From Bimastos eiseni (taxonomy: Eukaryota; Annelida; Clitellata; Crassiclitellata; Lumbricidae), in the NCBI GenBank assembly GCA_959347315.1, contig OY365814.1, positions 1,740,033 through 1,804,032 of the forward strand: a stretch of DNA of 64,000 bases, in the 5' to 3' direction. Below, in pieces: positions 1-11,464 of the stretch. The stretch's first letter is position 1; each line of letters starts with the position of its first letter. Made by a program: the position numbers and the translations under genes. The notes beneath the pieces were generated by a model. It saw nothing but the letters and a program-made list of their open reading frames with translations. It did not search any database and had not been told where the DNA came from.

Positions 1-34
1 GTCACTTTGATTGATAATCTGAGAAATTTTTAAT

Positions 35-36
<2 letters not shown>

Positions 37-77
<41 letters not shown>
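37..77. repeat. (TG)n microsatellite
   Basis: An uninterrupted run of alternating T and G of about 41 bases is read directly from the sequence. Confidence 0.97.
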
Positions 78-80
<3 letters not shown>

Positions 81-221
81 CTAAATAGAAGATAGTTATG
101 TAAATTATTGTAGTGAATGCTAAGTCCGATTATGCAGGTTTCCAAGAAAACATTTCTTAATAAAATATAATAGTTTAAAGTTTATATTAGTATGTGACCT
201 TATCAGTAGACAAATGATTTA

Positions 222-970
222 TTAGGTGCAAGCGTTGGAAGTGTGTAACAATACCTGTTTAACCATTAAAGTTATGGAATGTTTAACGATAATGTAAGTC
301 TCGGGGTCGTACTCGGCACCGGTCGCTAATCGGTGACGTGCGACTTCCGGATTTTCAACCGTGGCTAACCCCTTGAGTCTTCGTGAGTTTAAAGAGTTTA
401 AACCACCTCCTTCTGAGATTAATGGTCGGAATCGGCTATCTTCCTCAAAACTTGGCCACATTGAAGAAGCCTAGTCTATCAAGCATTTAATAATCTGGAC
501 GCAATCTTCCTTTTAAGCGCGCACTTCTGCTCAGAAAATCAGGGGCTGTACTTGCTTCCTGAACCAGTGACAAATTCCTTAAATCATGGGATGACGAGTA
601 TAAAGGTTGGCTGATGGTATAGGGCCCGGCGTCACAGGGTGCGGCAATTGCTGTATAAAAGCAATCACGGTTCGAAACTCGACTCACGGATCCCCGTGTA
701 GAACCTTCTACTCTTTCCAACCTCTCGCTTAGTTCTGATAGATTAGCCAATTGTTCAGACTGACTTCTAACTAAATCTGCATGACTCTAAGAGATTTGAG
801 CTAGTTTAGTTTCTATCCTGTTCTCTGATTCTAACTGATTCTTTGACATGCTATCTAATTTATTAAATAACCTGTCAAGCGCAGAACCAGGTCTACTGAA
901 AGGAGAATTTATCCTTTCTACCTAAGTAGCCAATCCTACTTGATGCTAAGACTCCTGAGACATCATGAAA
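222..970 (-). pseudogene. gag-like coiled-coil ORF remnant
   Basis: Reading the minus strand from an ATG near 965 gives one frame that begins MMSQES and runs for about 160 codons with only three in-frame TAG stops. It is rich in heptad-like Leu/Ser/Glu/Arg segments (SEQLANLSELSERLERVEG) and then loses its coiled-coil character. A second open frame continues on the same strand (about 461-222). A coiled-coil N-terminal segment with no catalytic motif resembles the gag-type first ORF of LTR or tyrosine-recombinase retroelements. No zinc knuckle, protease or reverse transcriptase is visible next to it. The element assignment is inference; the broken frame is directly visible. It could also be a decayed host gene. 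Confidence 0.35.
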
Positions 971-1865
971 GAATATGAAGAAGTTTAATTTTAAGCAAGA
1001 AGAGAAAAGCAGTCAATTCAAAGACAAGTATTCCAAATAAAATCACAAGGATCACAATCAATGTCCAAGTCACAATTAAGTCTGAAATAAAAGGCTTCAC
1101 ATTAAGCATACAACAGTCAACATATATATTCTCAGTCAGAATAATTCAATCTCCTAACCTATGCGATATCTACTTGGGCACAATAAAATACAAAATGGAT
1201 GCCACTTAACCTAAAAATCTCGACTGTCACGATTCAGCAATTCCGGAACGATCAATGAACAAATCCAGTAGAATACACATCCATGGGATGAATCCAATGG
1301 CAATAATGCTTTCTAATTCAATAGATCGCAACTGATGAACTTAGTATTCTTCAGTACTAAATTCGATTCTCAAACGCTAATATCGCAGTTTTCACGGGCT
1401 CAACTTATCCTAAATTCTCTGTATATAGGCATACAGCACTATCACAGACGACGACTCTCGGGTAACTGGCAATTGGTTCGATGGTGCTCTTCCTTACATA
1501 TGAACTAGCTTCTACATCATTTCGCGCCGGCGGGAAAGCTGTCAAAACCCCTCCCGTGGCATACCAAATGGCCTCCGATATGCCTTGTCGGAGATCAACG
1601 CTCAGAGCGATTTATCAGCCTTTTGAAGACAGGCAATCGTCCGATAAGCGCATCCTGGCTTCGGCTCCATCAAACCGGCCAACCTATGCAGTAGGCCTAT
1701 CTAATGCATCATGGTTACCTTGACCTTAATCACGATAAAATCCCCTTAAATGATAATCAGTAATGTAAAACATGTAAAATATCTCTCTTGTAAACACTTA
1801 TGGGGATTTACACTAATAAAGTAACCATTACATTTTAGGATTCATTTCATAGTTCTCTTTCTTAC
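971..1865. other. no recognisable feature
   Basis: AT-rich sequence with one 80-codon open frame (1481-1723, +) that has no recognisable domain and no convincing splice sites. I see nothing supportable here. Confidence 0.5.
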
Positions 1866-2225
1866 ATTCAAAGCGTTGTTGGGTCAAGCTCCACTTTATC
1901 TATGTGATCTTATCAGGAAACCTATATCAGCTACCACCGGACGTACTCTCCGTTCTTTAGACTGTCACGATCTTCTAGTATCGCAGTCTAGAACTGCCAC
2001 AGACAGCTCAGCATTGTGCCTATGCCTCTGTTGGCCCTTTGCTATAGAACAGCCTTCCTGCTGTGACTCGTGCTGCAATCTTATCTAGTAGCACAACTGT
2101 TACTGCTCGTCCTCTTAAGACTTTTCTTTTCTCTAGGGGTTTTTCGCACTGGGAGCGCCTCTGATTAGGTTGTACTGTGAGAGGCGCTTTATAAACTCTT
2201 AAATAGAATAGAATTGAATAGAATT
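1866..2225 (+). mobile_element. non-LTR retrotransposon 3' fragment (family 1)
   Basis: With one frameshift the + strand encodes the end of a CR1/L2-type reverse transcriptase ORF: GQAPLYLCDLIRK, then TLRSLDCHDLLVSQSRT, then a WNSLPA-like block and LKTFLFSRGFSHWERL before a stop. This 'arrangement of LxSxD, VxRTRT, WNSLP and LKTxLF' is the usual C-terminus of CR1-superfamily RT proteins. The 3' end finishes in a degenerate TAGAAT-type repeat (about 2200-2225), as expected for a retroposed tail. It is 5' truncated and dead. Confidence 0.7.
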
Positions 2226-2573
2226 GATTGAGTTTATATTTCTATTAAAGCAATATTCCTATCTGGTTTTGATCAAGTGTGACTTCAAGAAAAACCTCTT
2301 TAGTAGCTGTCCCAACCTGCACAGTGGAATAACGACTTCGCCTTCATGCACTTGGGGAAATTGTGGAAGGGATAAACTGAGGAGTTTGAGCCACAGTTCA
2401 TGAAAAAGGCGATTACAACTGGTGGTCCTACCATCAGCTTCTGGACTGAGCTAAAGTTGTATGCATATGGGAGACATTTACAAGTCCACGGGTAGCTGAC
2501 TGAAAGAGGCTATGACACCGGACCAAGGAGACTGAAATACATAGGTCCCGATGGACCAGAGCCAACAAGATAA

Positions 2574-2653
2574 TGCACAGAGGCTTTCAAGCTCTCAAGT
2601 CACCAATGAAATTCGTCTAATGCAATCCAAATTGTATTTGTAGCATGCCTTAA
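2574..2653 (+). mobile_element. non-LTR 3'-end fragment, copy A of an ~80-bp repeat
   Basis: About 80 bp here (CTCTCAAGTCACCAATGAAA to the AATAAAAGC end) recur with few changes at 3003-3083. In the second copy the repeat lies directly downstream of an RT C-terminus, so this is a 3'-UTR fragment of the same retrotransposon family. Confidence 0.6.
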
Positions 2654-2825
2654 TAAAAGCTAAAAATCTATTTTAAAAAATCATGAAAATATAAAAATGC
2701 TGTTGGATAGGGAGACACTCCCTGGTAAAATTAATTTGCCTAATATGTCATTAGAATAACTAAGCATCACCATAACACTCCTGACATTAAGTCACTGCAA
2801 TGGCTGATAATCAAGACAAGAGTGC

Positions 2826-3085
2826 GTTCACTTCCTGGCAGATTGTGCAATGACACCGTAGTCTCAGCCCCCCTCCCACCAATTCTGCCACTGGCTCACT
2901 GTCATCTACTTTGGAAGGTTCCTCTCCTCTTTGTCCTCACAGGCTGTACAATCCAAATTAAAGTCACACTTCTTCCAGAATCTTTACCCCAATGCATCCA
3001 ATTCTTCGCCTTCCAAGCTCTCAAGTCACCAATGAAATCCTCATATTGCAATCCATCTTGTATTTATAACACGCCTTAATAAGTA
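2826..3085 (+). mobile_element. non-LTR retrotransposon 3' end, copy B
   Basis: One frame reads FGRFLSSLSSQAVQSKLKSH followed by FFQNLYPNA, the typical last residues of a CR1/Crack-like RT ORF (short helix, KLKxHFF). It continues into the ~80-bp 3' repeat shared with 2574-2653 and ends in a polyadenylation-like AATAAG. Only the extreme 3' portion is present. Confidence 0.55.
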
Positions 3086-3907
3086 TCACTCAAACGACAT
3101 GTTTACAACATAATCATAGTGATTAATCACAGCCTAAGCAGCTGCTCTGAAACAGAGGCTGTGAAAAGACGGTTGAGTGAGCAAGTGAATAGCCTACGTT
3201 GGCTCCATGGCACCCGGGCGGAATCTATATCTCTGGCAACCTTTCGAACGCAACGCAGCACACCCGAATCAGCTGGTGCTCTGCAGTTAGATTTATGTGG
3301 TTAAGAAATGTGAAGTTTACATTTACTATTGTGAGAAGTTCCATTGACGGCACTGTAGAAAGGCTGCTTTCTGCAACTCATGACGTCACCGGCTAAAATA
3401 AATTTGATGTTGGCATAGAAAATTTTCTCTACACCTATTCTTAGTCAGTCACTGTGTGTTCTCCAATACTCTAGGGTCTACGTTCTCCATAAGCAAAATT
3501 ATTCAGTGTTTCGACGACGAAAATCTAAAAATAATAACCAATAACTACCGACCAGATCGACCACGTGGTCTTTGTTTTTAGCTGCAAATCGCCATATTAT
3601 AGGATACATGATTCGACTCGCATCCGTTATCGTTTCTCATTTTCGAAATTTCTTAGAAATCCAATAATTTTTAATACATGCGTCTAAGAGCATCGCTAAG
3701 TCGACAAGTAACATAGACTTCCTCACAGGCTTTTTCTGCAAACGAGCAGCATGGGTGTCTGTGCAGGAAAGCACAAGCGAACCGAAAACGAAAGTAATCG
3801 TGAGCCTATACGCCGACACCCTGGGTCGGGACTTTCAGCATTTCTAAAAAAAGGCATGTTGAGATAACACTACCCATAGACTTCTTAATAATAGCTATGC
3901 TCTAACA
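3086..3907. other. no recognisable feature
   Basis: Short open frames of 60-65 codons occur on both strands, but they lack conserved motifs and show no splice context. Nothing supportable is seen. Confidence 0.5.
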
Positions 3908-4275
3908 AGAAAAGGTCATCTGCCGTCTTATCTGTCCTCTATGGTCACACTTTGCAGCTTTGTTTGCTGGAAATTTCGTTGTCCCTAGTACACGTCTTGT
4001 CTTCGGCCGTCGGTCATTCATTGCTGCCGGTCCTTCCATCTGGAACTCTATCCCTCTTCGTGTTCGCAACTATCTCAGTGAACCTCTCTTTCGCTCAAAC
4101 CTGAAAACCTTCCTCTTCTGCAGAGGCGTCGATCCATTGGAGCCCTGGTAACTCGAGCACTCTCAATGTTTGATCTTGGGTGCCTAACCACTGGTTGGGC
4201 TCCCCCAATAAACTCTCTCCCGCGCCCCTGTTGGGCCAAATGTGGCGCCCCTAAGCGTAGAGCTGCCCTCGCTCT
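3908..4275 (+). mobile_element. L2-like non-LTR retrotransposon 3' fragment (family 2)
   Basis: The + strand encodes [25 protein letters not shown] and [15 protein letters not shown], nearly the same as the minus-strand element at 49115-50390 ([40 protein letters not shown]). Just upstream, [12 protein letters not shown] is also shared, but a short stretch between it and VPSTR is deleted here. It is a truncated copy of the same family. Confidence 0.75.
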
Positions 4276-4499
4276 AAATGTAACATTGATTCACTCATAT
4301 TTTGGCCTTCAATTTTGAAACATTTGCTGTTGTAATTTTGTGTGAATGCAAATATTAACAATTTATTATAAACTAAGTCGAGTGGTTTAGTGTTTTGAAA
4401 CATGTTATACATCGACTAGGTTACGTAATTTTTCATCGACAACAGGTAGGATGAGACGGAAAATATCATCTTAAGTCTGATAGCTATATATATATATAT

Positions 4500-4695
4500 T
4501 AGTTGAAGCAATTAGGTGAAGTTCCTGCTGATAACAAACCAGGATCTGACGATCTGCCTATCCAGCTGGCGCCAAACAAGCCTCTTTCCTAATTTCTCAA
4601 ATCTCTATTACATTTATCCATGACTCTTCCCATCATATCTTCTAGGCCTACGGCTGAAAGAAACTTCAGTAGGCCTCTATATTAAAGATCATAAA
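4500..4695 (+). pseudogene. hAT transposase C-terminal remnant
   Basis: The translated + strand contains LSMTLPIISSRPTAERNFS. This matches the hAT dimerisation-domain signature (LP-x-TSxTAERSFS) seen near the C-terminus of hAT transposases and ZMYM1-like host proteins. There is no intact ORF around it. Confidence 0.5.
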
Positions 4696-5059
4696 AAGTT
4701 ATTTGCAATCAACAATAACAAACGAAAGGCTTTCTGGATTGATATTTATTTCATCATTGAATTCGTTTCAAGGATAAAATTTAATCGTTTCACTTATAAT
4801 GAAGTCATGAAGAAACCAGTTAAAATAGCAAGTTTCAATCATGCGAGAGATACCCAGTGCTCAGCTCTCATTTGCTCAAATTCAGCTGCATTAGGCCTAT
4901 GCTTCATAGCAGCTATACTGTATACATGTGGAGCGTATTGTACAAAATCGGCCTACAATTCACTCTGGAATAGGTCTACTTCTCTTCAAGATGCCCAGCA
5001 AGAGTTCAAGAAATTGACTACCGAGGTCCATACTCTATTTTAGCGGCAGAACAAGTTAT

Positions 5060-5215
5060 CAGACTTATGATGATATTTCCGTCTCATCCTGTGCTGGTGA
5101 GCGATCAGTCAGTGCCTTGAGACGTCTGAAGAACTGGTTACGAATTAAAACGAGTCAGAAGCGTCTGAATTCTATCACTGTTTGCCATGGGTAACGGGGT
5201 TTGCTTGATTAGCTG
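5060..5215 (+). pseudogene. second hAT dimerisation-domain remnant
   Basis: Translation gives SSCAGERSVSALRRLKNWLR followed by IKTSQKRLNSITVCHG, a clear hAT C-terminal dimerisation motif (xCAGERSFSALRRLKxWLR). It may belong to the same decayed element as 4500-4695 or to another copy. The 78-codon frame between them (4807-5043) is not recognised. Confidence 0.6.
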
Positions 5216-5454
5216 GACATAAAACTGCTATATAGCCACTCTTACTTCTTGGACAAAACTGTGCAATCGTTAGTTGTTACTGGACCTTCGATCGCTTGTT
5301 AGCCTATTGGTTGCAATAGTGTAGTGCAGTTAGGCCTATTAATGATTGAATACATATTCATTTTAAAAAATTTAATTAGCGTTTATTTGCTACAATAAAG
5401 TGTAACTTTAGCCTATTAAAGCTATTTGCATTTTTTGGGCTCCCCAATATTGAA

Positions 5455-5585
5455 CACAGATCAACGCCTCTGCTCTTCCAGTCTGCCTATTGCTCTTAAT
5501 GATTGCCCGGCTTCAAGGTGCACTTCTGAACTTTCTGTGAGGAGAGCATTATCGAATTACAGTTGTATTGTATTTTATTGTATAC
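5455..5585 (+). mobile_element. family 2 non-LTR extreme 3' end
   Basis: About 100 bp here, from CTCTTCCAGTCTGCCTAT through CTTCAAGGTGCACTTCTGAA to a TTGTATTGTATTTTATTGTA tail, match the reverse complement of about 49118-49235. That is the 3' end of the minus-strand family 2 element, including its TTGTA-type tail. Confidence 0.7.
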
Positions 5586-5944
5586 TAATGGATAGCAATG
5601 CAAAGTTGAACAATGAGCAGGTCATCATTCAATCATTGGTCCCCTTAGGGCACCAAAGTGCGTGGAAGTTCTATCAAGGTTTACACGTATGTTTTGCTGT
5701 AAAGTCTAAGCACACTTTCTCTTACCATATCGTAAACTTATCGCGTCTTCCGCCGCATAATGTCCTTGCCCGACATCAAGACTGCCACCACGATTATCTC
5801 CTTCATTGTCCACTCGAAACTCGATTGTTGCAAATTCCATTTTCCTGAAGCCACACATCCCTTGAAAGCGTCTGAAACTTAGCCAAAACTGACAAGCCAG
5901 AGCCTTCATCAGAATCGTGTCACGTCTAATTGGTTCACGATATG

Positions 5945-7806
5945 CAGGGCCAGATTAAGGTTTAATGAGGCTCTAAGCCAGCATCAGATGTGGGCCCTTG
6001 TTGCTTGGGACAAACGAGTGGTACACAGGGCCGCCGAGAGAAATTCCGGGCCTTAGGGAAGAACAGTCACAAACCTCTAAACAACATGTATATTATTGGG
6101 CTGTATAGGAGAATTAAAAAAATAAATTTAAATAAAAAAGTAGGCCTACTGGTACAACCGCATGATATATTATATGGACCCTATATGTAATATATGTGAG
6201 CCTACATAGCCCTACAACTATGATAAATTGAAACGGATTTTGACCTGTCTCTTCTGCATGAAGAAATTTTCTTGAAAAACTTTCTTGCTTCATGCTTTGA
6301 TAAGGTCATTTTGAGAATCTGCTGAAAGATAGACCCTAATGAATCTGAAGGCGTTCTCCAGTTTCTTGAGATTGTTTGACTTTAGAAACATGTTGGCTTA
6401 CTTCTAGAACTGGATCAAACTATGCCAACAGCAGAATAATTCCAAGAAAATGTCCGTTATTTTGGTCATCAATTTTGTGTGAAGAGCCTCTGAAAGCGAG
6501 TCCTTTTTCGCCCAAGAATGAAACCAATGCCAAAATTCTTTTGGGTAGTTTGCCCCAGTACTTCACTTTTGTAGCAATTTCCTTATCCAGACCTTTCTAC
6601 AGGTTCCATGATTTCAGAGTTTTCCTCAATTTTAGGCCCATTCATATTGTCATATTTTTGAGAAAATGATGCGATCACTAACTTAATTTTCGTCCATTCG
6701 ATGATGTTCATGTGTGCTTAATTACTTAGAATAGCCATAACCATAATGTTTATTGGTCCCAAAATCATTACAAGATAAATCAGAGAAAACATAAACATAG
6801 TCACAATTGTATTGGGATCAAGGGAACAGAAACCCCTAGAGGGACAAATTGTCCCGCTAATCGGGTTAACATTTAGATATAAATTTGCAGACAGCTGGTT
6901 TAGGATGACATAAAATAATTAGCCGTAGGACTTAACTAGTTAACTAAGCAGACAATAGGAGAGAGAGAAAAAGAAAGAGGTACATTTGAATGCGAGGTAC
7001 TACTATATGCCATTAGCTAGCAGTGGTCAATCAGATGAGTGCATAGACTCTGTTTGAATGCACATATGTTGGGCTTTTGGCGGGGGATTATTGGCAGATT
7101 ATTCCAGACTGTTGGTCCAGTATATTTAATGGAAAATTTTCTAGTGTTTGTGCAGGCAAAAGTGGGCCTATGAGTATTGGAGGTTCGAAGAGAGCATACG
7201 GATTAATTTGCAATGAGCGGGTAAAGTAATCGGAGAAGACAGACGGAAGCAGATCATTATGATGTTTAAACATTAGCTCGGCAGTTTGAAAGGTTACTAT
7301 TTGGTTGACTTTGAGAATCTTAGTTTGTTTAAAAACGAGGTCAGTCGACAGAGGATAGCCCGAGTCATTTACCAAACGCAGTGCTCTTTTCTGAAGTATA
7401 ACCAGTCTTGACAATTTTTAAGGATAATAGGAAGCCCAAATTAAGGTGCAGTAAGAGATATAAGGGAAGATCAGTGTATAAGTTCAAACGGACTTGCTTA
7501 TCTAATAAATGGGTTATTCTGGATAAAACGCCTAAGTTTTTGGCAAATCAACCAAGGGATAAGGGCTTCGATCTGTCTTCTTTGAAATTCCAAATTGAAA
7601 CAATGTGCGACTACTGAGTTTTGCCTTTCCACGAGAGTTACGGCAGCTTATTCACCTCATTTTTGTGCTCCAGAATTTGGCTTGTATTCCATCGATGCAA
7701 AAAAAATTATCCTTTTTTTTAATTTTTTTCGGGGAATGGCGGGGCCCCTCCTCGGGCCGGAGCCCTAAGCCATTACTTAGTTGACTTAAGCCTTAATCCG
7801 GCCCTA
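5945..7806. mobile_element. hAT-type terminal-inverted-repeat element
   Basis: The left end begins CAGGGCCAGATTAAGG and the right end, reverse-complemented, begins TAGGGCCGGATTAAGG; similarity continues through a GGCTCTAAG / GGCTTAGGGCTC block. CAGGG-type ends are typical of hAT elements. The flanks ACGATATG (5937-5944) and ACGATAAA (7807-7814) match at 6 of 8 positions, consistent with an old 8-bp target duplication. No transposase is recognisable inside; a CR1-like RT fragment is nested at 7085-7560. Confidence 0.65.
6735..7560 (-). mobile_element. CR1/L2-like non-LTR fragment with 3' UTR (family 3)
   Basis: On the minus strand, 7560-7088 encodes the RT C-terminal third with a frameshift: an IAKNLGVLSRI-like start, then LVILQKRALRLVNDSGYPLS, ILKVNQIVTFQTAELMFKHH and NDLLPSVFSDYF. 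The same blocks occur in the larger element at 28085-29850 (LLILQNRAIRLV, LNIHQINSFQISEFMYKF, NLLPPVFKNYF). The AT-rich sequence down to about 6735, with a CTTAACTAGTTAACTA-like block, resembles the 3' UTRs at 28.1-28.5 kb and 61.5-61.7 kb. Confidence 0.7.
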
Positions 7807-7834
7807 ACGATAAATGGTTCACGGATCGGTGCCA

Positions 7835-7870
7835 AATAGTTATTATTCGCCACTGCGAATAATAACTATT
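7835..7870. repeat. perfect 16-bp hairpin with 4-nt loop
   Basis: AATAGTTATTATTCGC (7835-7850) is exactly complementary to GCGAATAATAACTATT (7855-7870), with loop CACT. It sits just outside the right end of the hAT-type element. No coding role is evident. Confidence 0.9.
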
Positions 7871-7889
7871 ATGAATAATGATTGCAGCT

Positions 7890-8515
7890 GTTTTTACCAG
7901 TTGCGTAATCTTCGTTTTGTCTCCTGTTCTGCAGCTACTCTTGTCCACGCTTTCGTCACGAGTCGTCTTGACTACCGCTCAACCTTATATTTATGCTGGC
8001 ATTGCACGTGGTTGGATTGGGCAGCTGGAGAGAGTTCATCGAGTTTGTGCTCGCCTGAGAGGGGCATTTCCAAGACTGGCCGCGTGTCCACTTATGCGGG
8101 ATATTTGACATTGGTTAGCCTTTCCTCAACGCATTGCATTTCGGATTTCTTCCTTTATCTAGCGCTGCCTTTGTGGCGATGCACACACTTACCTTAGGAA
8201 GTTTTGCTGTCCTGTACAGTTGTCGGTAATATAAATGCTGGCAGGACGCTGCGTTCTGGCTCAAAGGGTTTTCTTACTGTTCCTTTCTCTCGGACCTCTA
8301 CGATGCAGTAACCTTATCGTGATTTTTGTGTTGTTGGCCCAATTGCTTAGAATAGCATCCAATTGGATCTTCGACTCTTACCTAACAACTCTCTACCCTA
8401 TTTTTATTCCACTCTGAAATGTGTCTTATATGGCCGTGGTTGGACCGATCCCTAGGCTACAAAGTAGATTTCTTGAAGAGGCGTTATATTAAGTTTCGTT
8501 GATTAATTGATTAAA
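7890..8515 (+). mobile_element. non-LTR retrotransposon 3' fragment (family 4)
   Basis: Frame-shifted + strand translation gives LRNLRFVSCSAATLVHAFVT, SRLDYRSTLY, IGQLERVHRVCARLRGAF and, further on, a FCVVGPIAxNSIQLDLRLL block with NSLPYFYSTLKCVLYGRGW. These are the usual C-terminal RT blocks (LVHAFVxSRLDYCN, FxVxGPxxWNSLP, STLKxxLF). It ends with GAAGAGGCGTTATATTAAG and a TTGATTAATTGATTAAA tail. The same 3' end recurs in reverse at 17577-17745 and 62063-62130. Confidence 0.7.
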
Positions 8516-11464
8516 TAGAAGTTGGATTGATGAAAGAACTTACTGAAAAATTGAAGATAACTATATAGATGAAAATGATGCTTGTTGAAAGAGAAGTTGG
8601 ATTTTTTACAAGAATTCTTGCTTCAATTTAGGTAGAATTTATTAAAATAATTCTTGTTGAAATAGAAGATGGATCAGCAGGCATTGTCATCATCAACAAT
8701 ATAGCTTCTATCAGTCGAAATGTTTGAGAGATGTAACAAGATAAGTGTTTTAAAAGCGAGAATTTGTGAGCATATTGTTTATTATATGGAATCCCGTTTT
8801 ATGATATTTTAACATCTTGTGATTTGAAGATGAACACCAAAGATTTCTGATTGGAAAAGATGAACTTAATGATACAGCGTCTAATACAACGGTAAGACAG
8901 TGTAGGTCTATTCTTCTATCTAAAGAAATAGTAACAGTTTTGTTAGTAAACATTCGCTAAATTGTTCGCTAGGTTGTTATTCGCTAGGTGGTTGGCCTCG
9001 CTGGTTGCAAATATTGAAAATATTTGCGGCCACTCAGTCTAAGTTGGTTTCTGGCACCTGGACGCGGGGTTGTTCGGCCAATTTAGGATATGTTGAAGCT
9101 GTCTATTCCTTGCAAGTGACGCTGAACTCGTCGGTGAGATAACAGCATTTTAAATTCGACCTCGTATCGTTGGCACTCTGCTAGTGATCGATACCTTAAT
9201 TCAACGTGAATCTTTCCTCGACGCCATCTTGGAAGATCAGATGATTGGTTTCACCTGTCGGTCGCTGGACAGTGTTCATGTGCGCAGATCGTCTAATTTA
9301 CATCTTCAATCGAAACCGACGCTCAACATTTTACCGACGCTACCTAACCAAATGATATCGGCGTCTAACCCTGACTGGCCGACTTCGCCCCGTTCGCTTC
9401 CAATTCCGACTCTATGACGTTAACATCTTGGAGCCCGATGAAAATATTTGCGACTTCACCCGATGGCGCTATCGGCCCGATTGAGTCTGGCCCCAACACC
9501 ATCTCTCGGGTTGCGTTCTAATCACTCCAAATGATGTTTCTGGAGTGACTTGCGCCGTTCATGGCGGCAATTTTCATCTAAATCGCCTGGCATCTTAAGG
9601 TCACCCATTGTGCCTATGTTTATTTCTCATTCCGGCCCTTTTCGTGTTATTTTCGTTTACTTATTATTGCGAAATATGAATTGTTGAAATGAACACGTTC
9701 TTTTACAAATTTGTATAACTTTTATAGAAATATTATTGTTTTTGTCATGTACCCGTTGTGCGTTTGCAGACGGTATTGAAGAATATACTTACTAATTCAC
9801 GTATATCAGTGTTTATTATTGAATACAATCTTGAGTTTGGAAATCTGAGAAGTGACATAATGTGCTGTCTGTGAATGCCAAAAATGTAAATTTCAAAATC
9901 AAAAGACGAGACTAATAAAAATGAACATTACACCGGTTTCACATTATGCAAGCAGCCCGTTTTATAAAATTATGAATCACCCGGAACTTAAGACAATAAC
10001 CGTTGCATTAGATGTCCAACAAAATATTCCACTGCCAAAATCTTCAGTTTCTGAGGCTTTTCATGCATGTTAAGTCTTGTCCACTCACCAACGCCATTCT
10101 CTTCACCTTATATACGCCTAATTGTATATATATATATATGATAACTGTTTAGTGGTTACTTCTTCCATCAAGACAAAGCATTGCGAATGGAGATGGGTGA
10201 CTTTTAAAAATGGACAATTTTAGTCACTCTAAATAAGAATAATAAAAAGTCACACTTTTATGGTAAAAAAACTTCAACAAAACAAAATACAAATTTATTA
10301 TAAAGATATAATAGTATTGTTCTAAACGGACATAATCTTATTTTCGCTTGAATAATTTTTTCAATATGATCTTTATTGTTGTCGACAGTTCCACTATTTC
10401 TGAATGACTCGGCTATTTATTCCACTACTTAGTTTAAATTTATCAAATAGCTTCAACTTTCGAGTGACTTCTATCTTCAAATTTTTTTTAATGATAAATA
10501 AGCATGATATAGCTCAATAATGGAGTTATTTGTTTCTCCAAATTGCTGATTTTTCTTTACAAGTAAGTGGCCTGATCACAATATGTGATCAAAGAAATCT
10601 AAACAAGTACAACAATATTTAAGTCAACACTTATTTTATTTATAAATTATTATTATATTTTTCCATATAATTTTGTTACTGAAATTTACTGTAAGGGGTA
10701 GATTTTGAGATATGGAAAATTAGTGTTAATTTGCAGCCAGACTCTATTGTTTAAACTTTGTAAAACATAATGTTAATGGCTACTGAAACCCTAACAACTA
10801 AGAATGTCTCAGAGCCGCGACCGTGAAGTCAGCACCGCGACTGCTTGCATGGTTGCAGTCGCGGTGCTGACGGTTACGGTGCTGACATTTTGCTTGAAGT
10901 TTGAATGCTACGCCAATTCCTCTTAACGTGCGTGCACAATACTAGGTCTAGTTTCTTCAGTATTTTCTCCCGATCCTCTGACATGCCATTTCACATTACT
11001 TAAACATGACTGGTCAATGTATATCATTGGTTGCGGTGCTGACATTGAATAAGCATTCACGTGCAGGGGCACCGACAATTACTGGTGAAATATATTTGGA
11101 AATTTGTATGACTATATCTTAACATAAAAATAGCTGTTTTTTACAAATTGCGGACGCACATCAGGGTGTAGACCTGGCTTGGGCGCATATAGTGAACAGA
11201 CAATTTGGTTGAAATTGGAGTAAGATAGCAAGAAAAAAAGATTTTATCGCTCATCAGCAAAGACCAACAAAATCATTGTGGCTAGTATTATCTCGAAGTG
11301 TGGCTATATCAGGTAATTTAAAACAGAAAAATGTCTATCTATGCAACAAATATCATACTTGTACACTTTGTACAGTAGGTGCACTTTGAACATTGCATAC
11401 TATTATTGACGCTGAGCGAATGAAGTAATACATTTGGTGGGTCATTAATGCATAAAATAAATAA
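8516..11464. other. unannotated AT-rich stretch
   Basis: There is no open frame with recognisable domains; the longest (9184-9417, 77 codons) has no known motif. The first part contains faint GAAxxxGGATTGATGAAA phrases like those inside the fold-back elements (about 8510-8690). An inverted repeat at 10828-10886 is listed separately. Confidence 0.5.
10828..10886. repeat. 17-bp perfect inverted repeat plus GCTGAC motif repeats
   Basis: GTCAGCACCGCGACTGC (10828-10844) is the exact reverse complement of GCAGTCGCGGTGCTGAC (10855-10871), with a 10-nt loop. A further ACGGTGCTGAC follows at once (about 10876-10886), and TGCGGTGCTGAC recurs near 11032. The arms are much more GC-rich than their surroundings. 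Confidence 0.85.
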
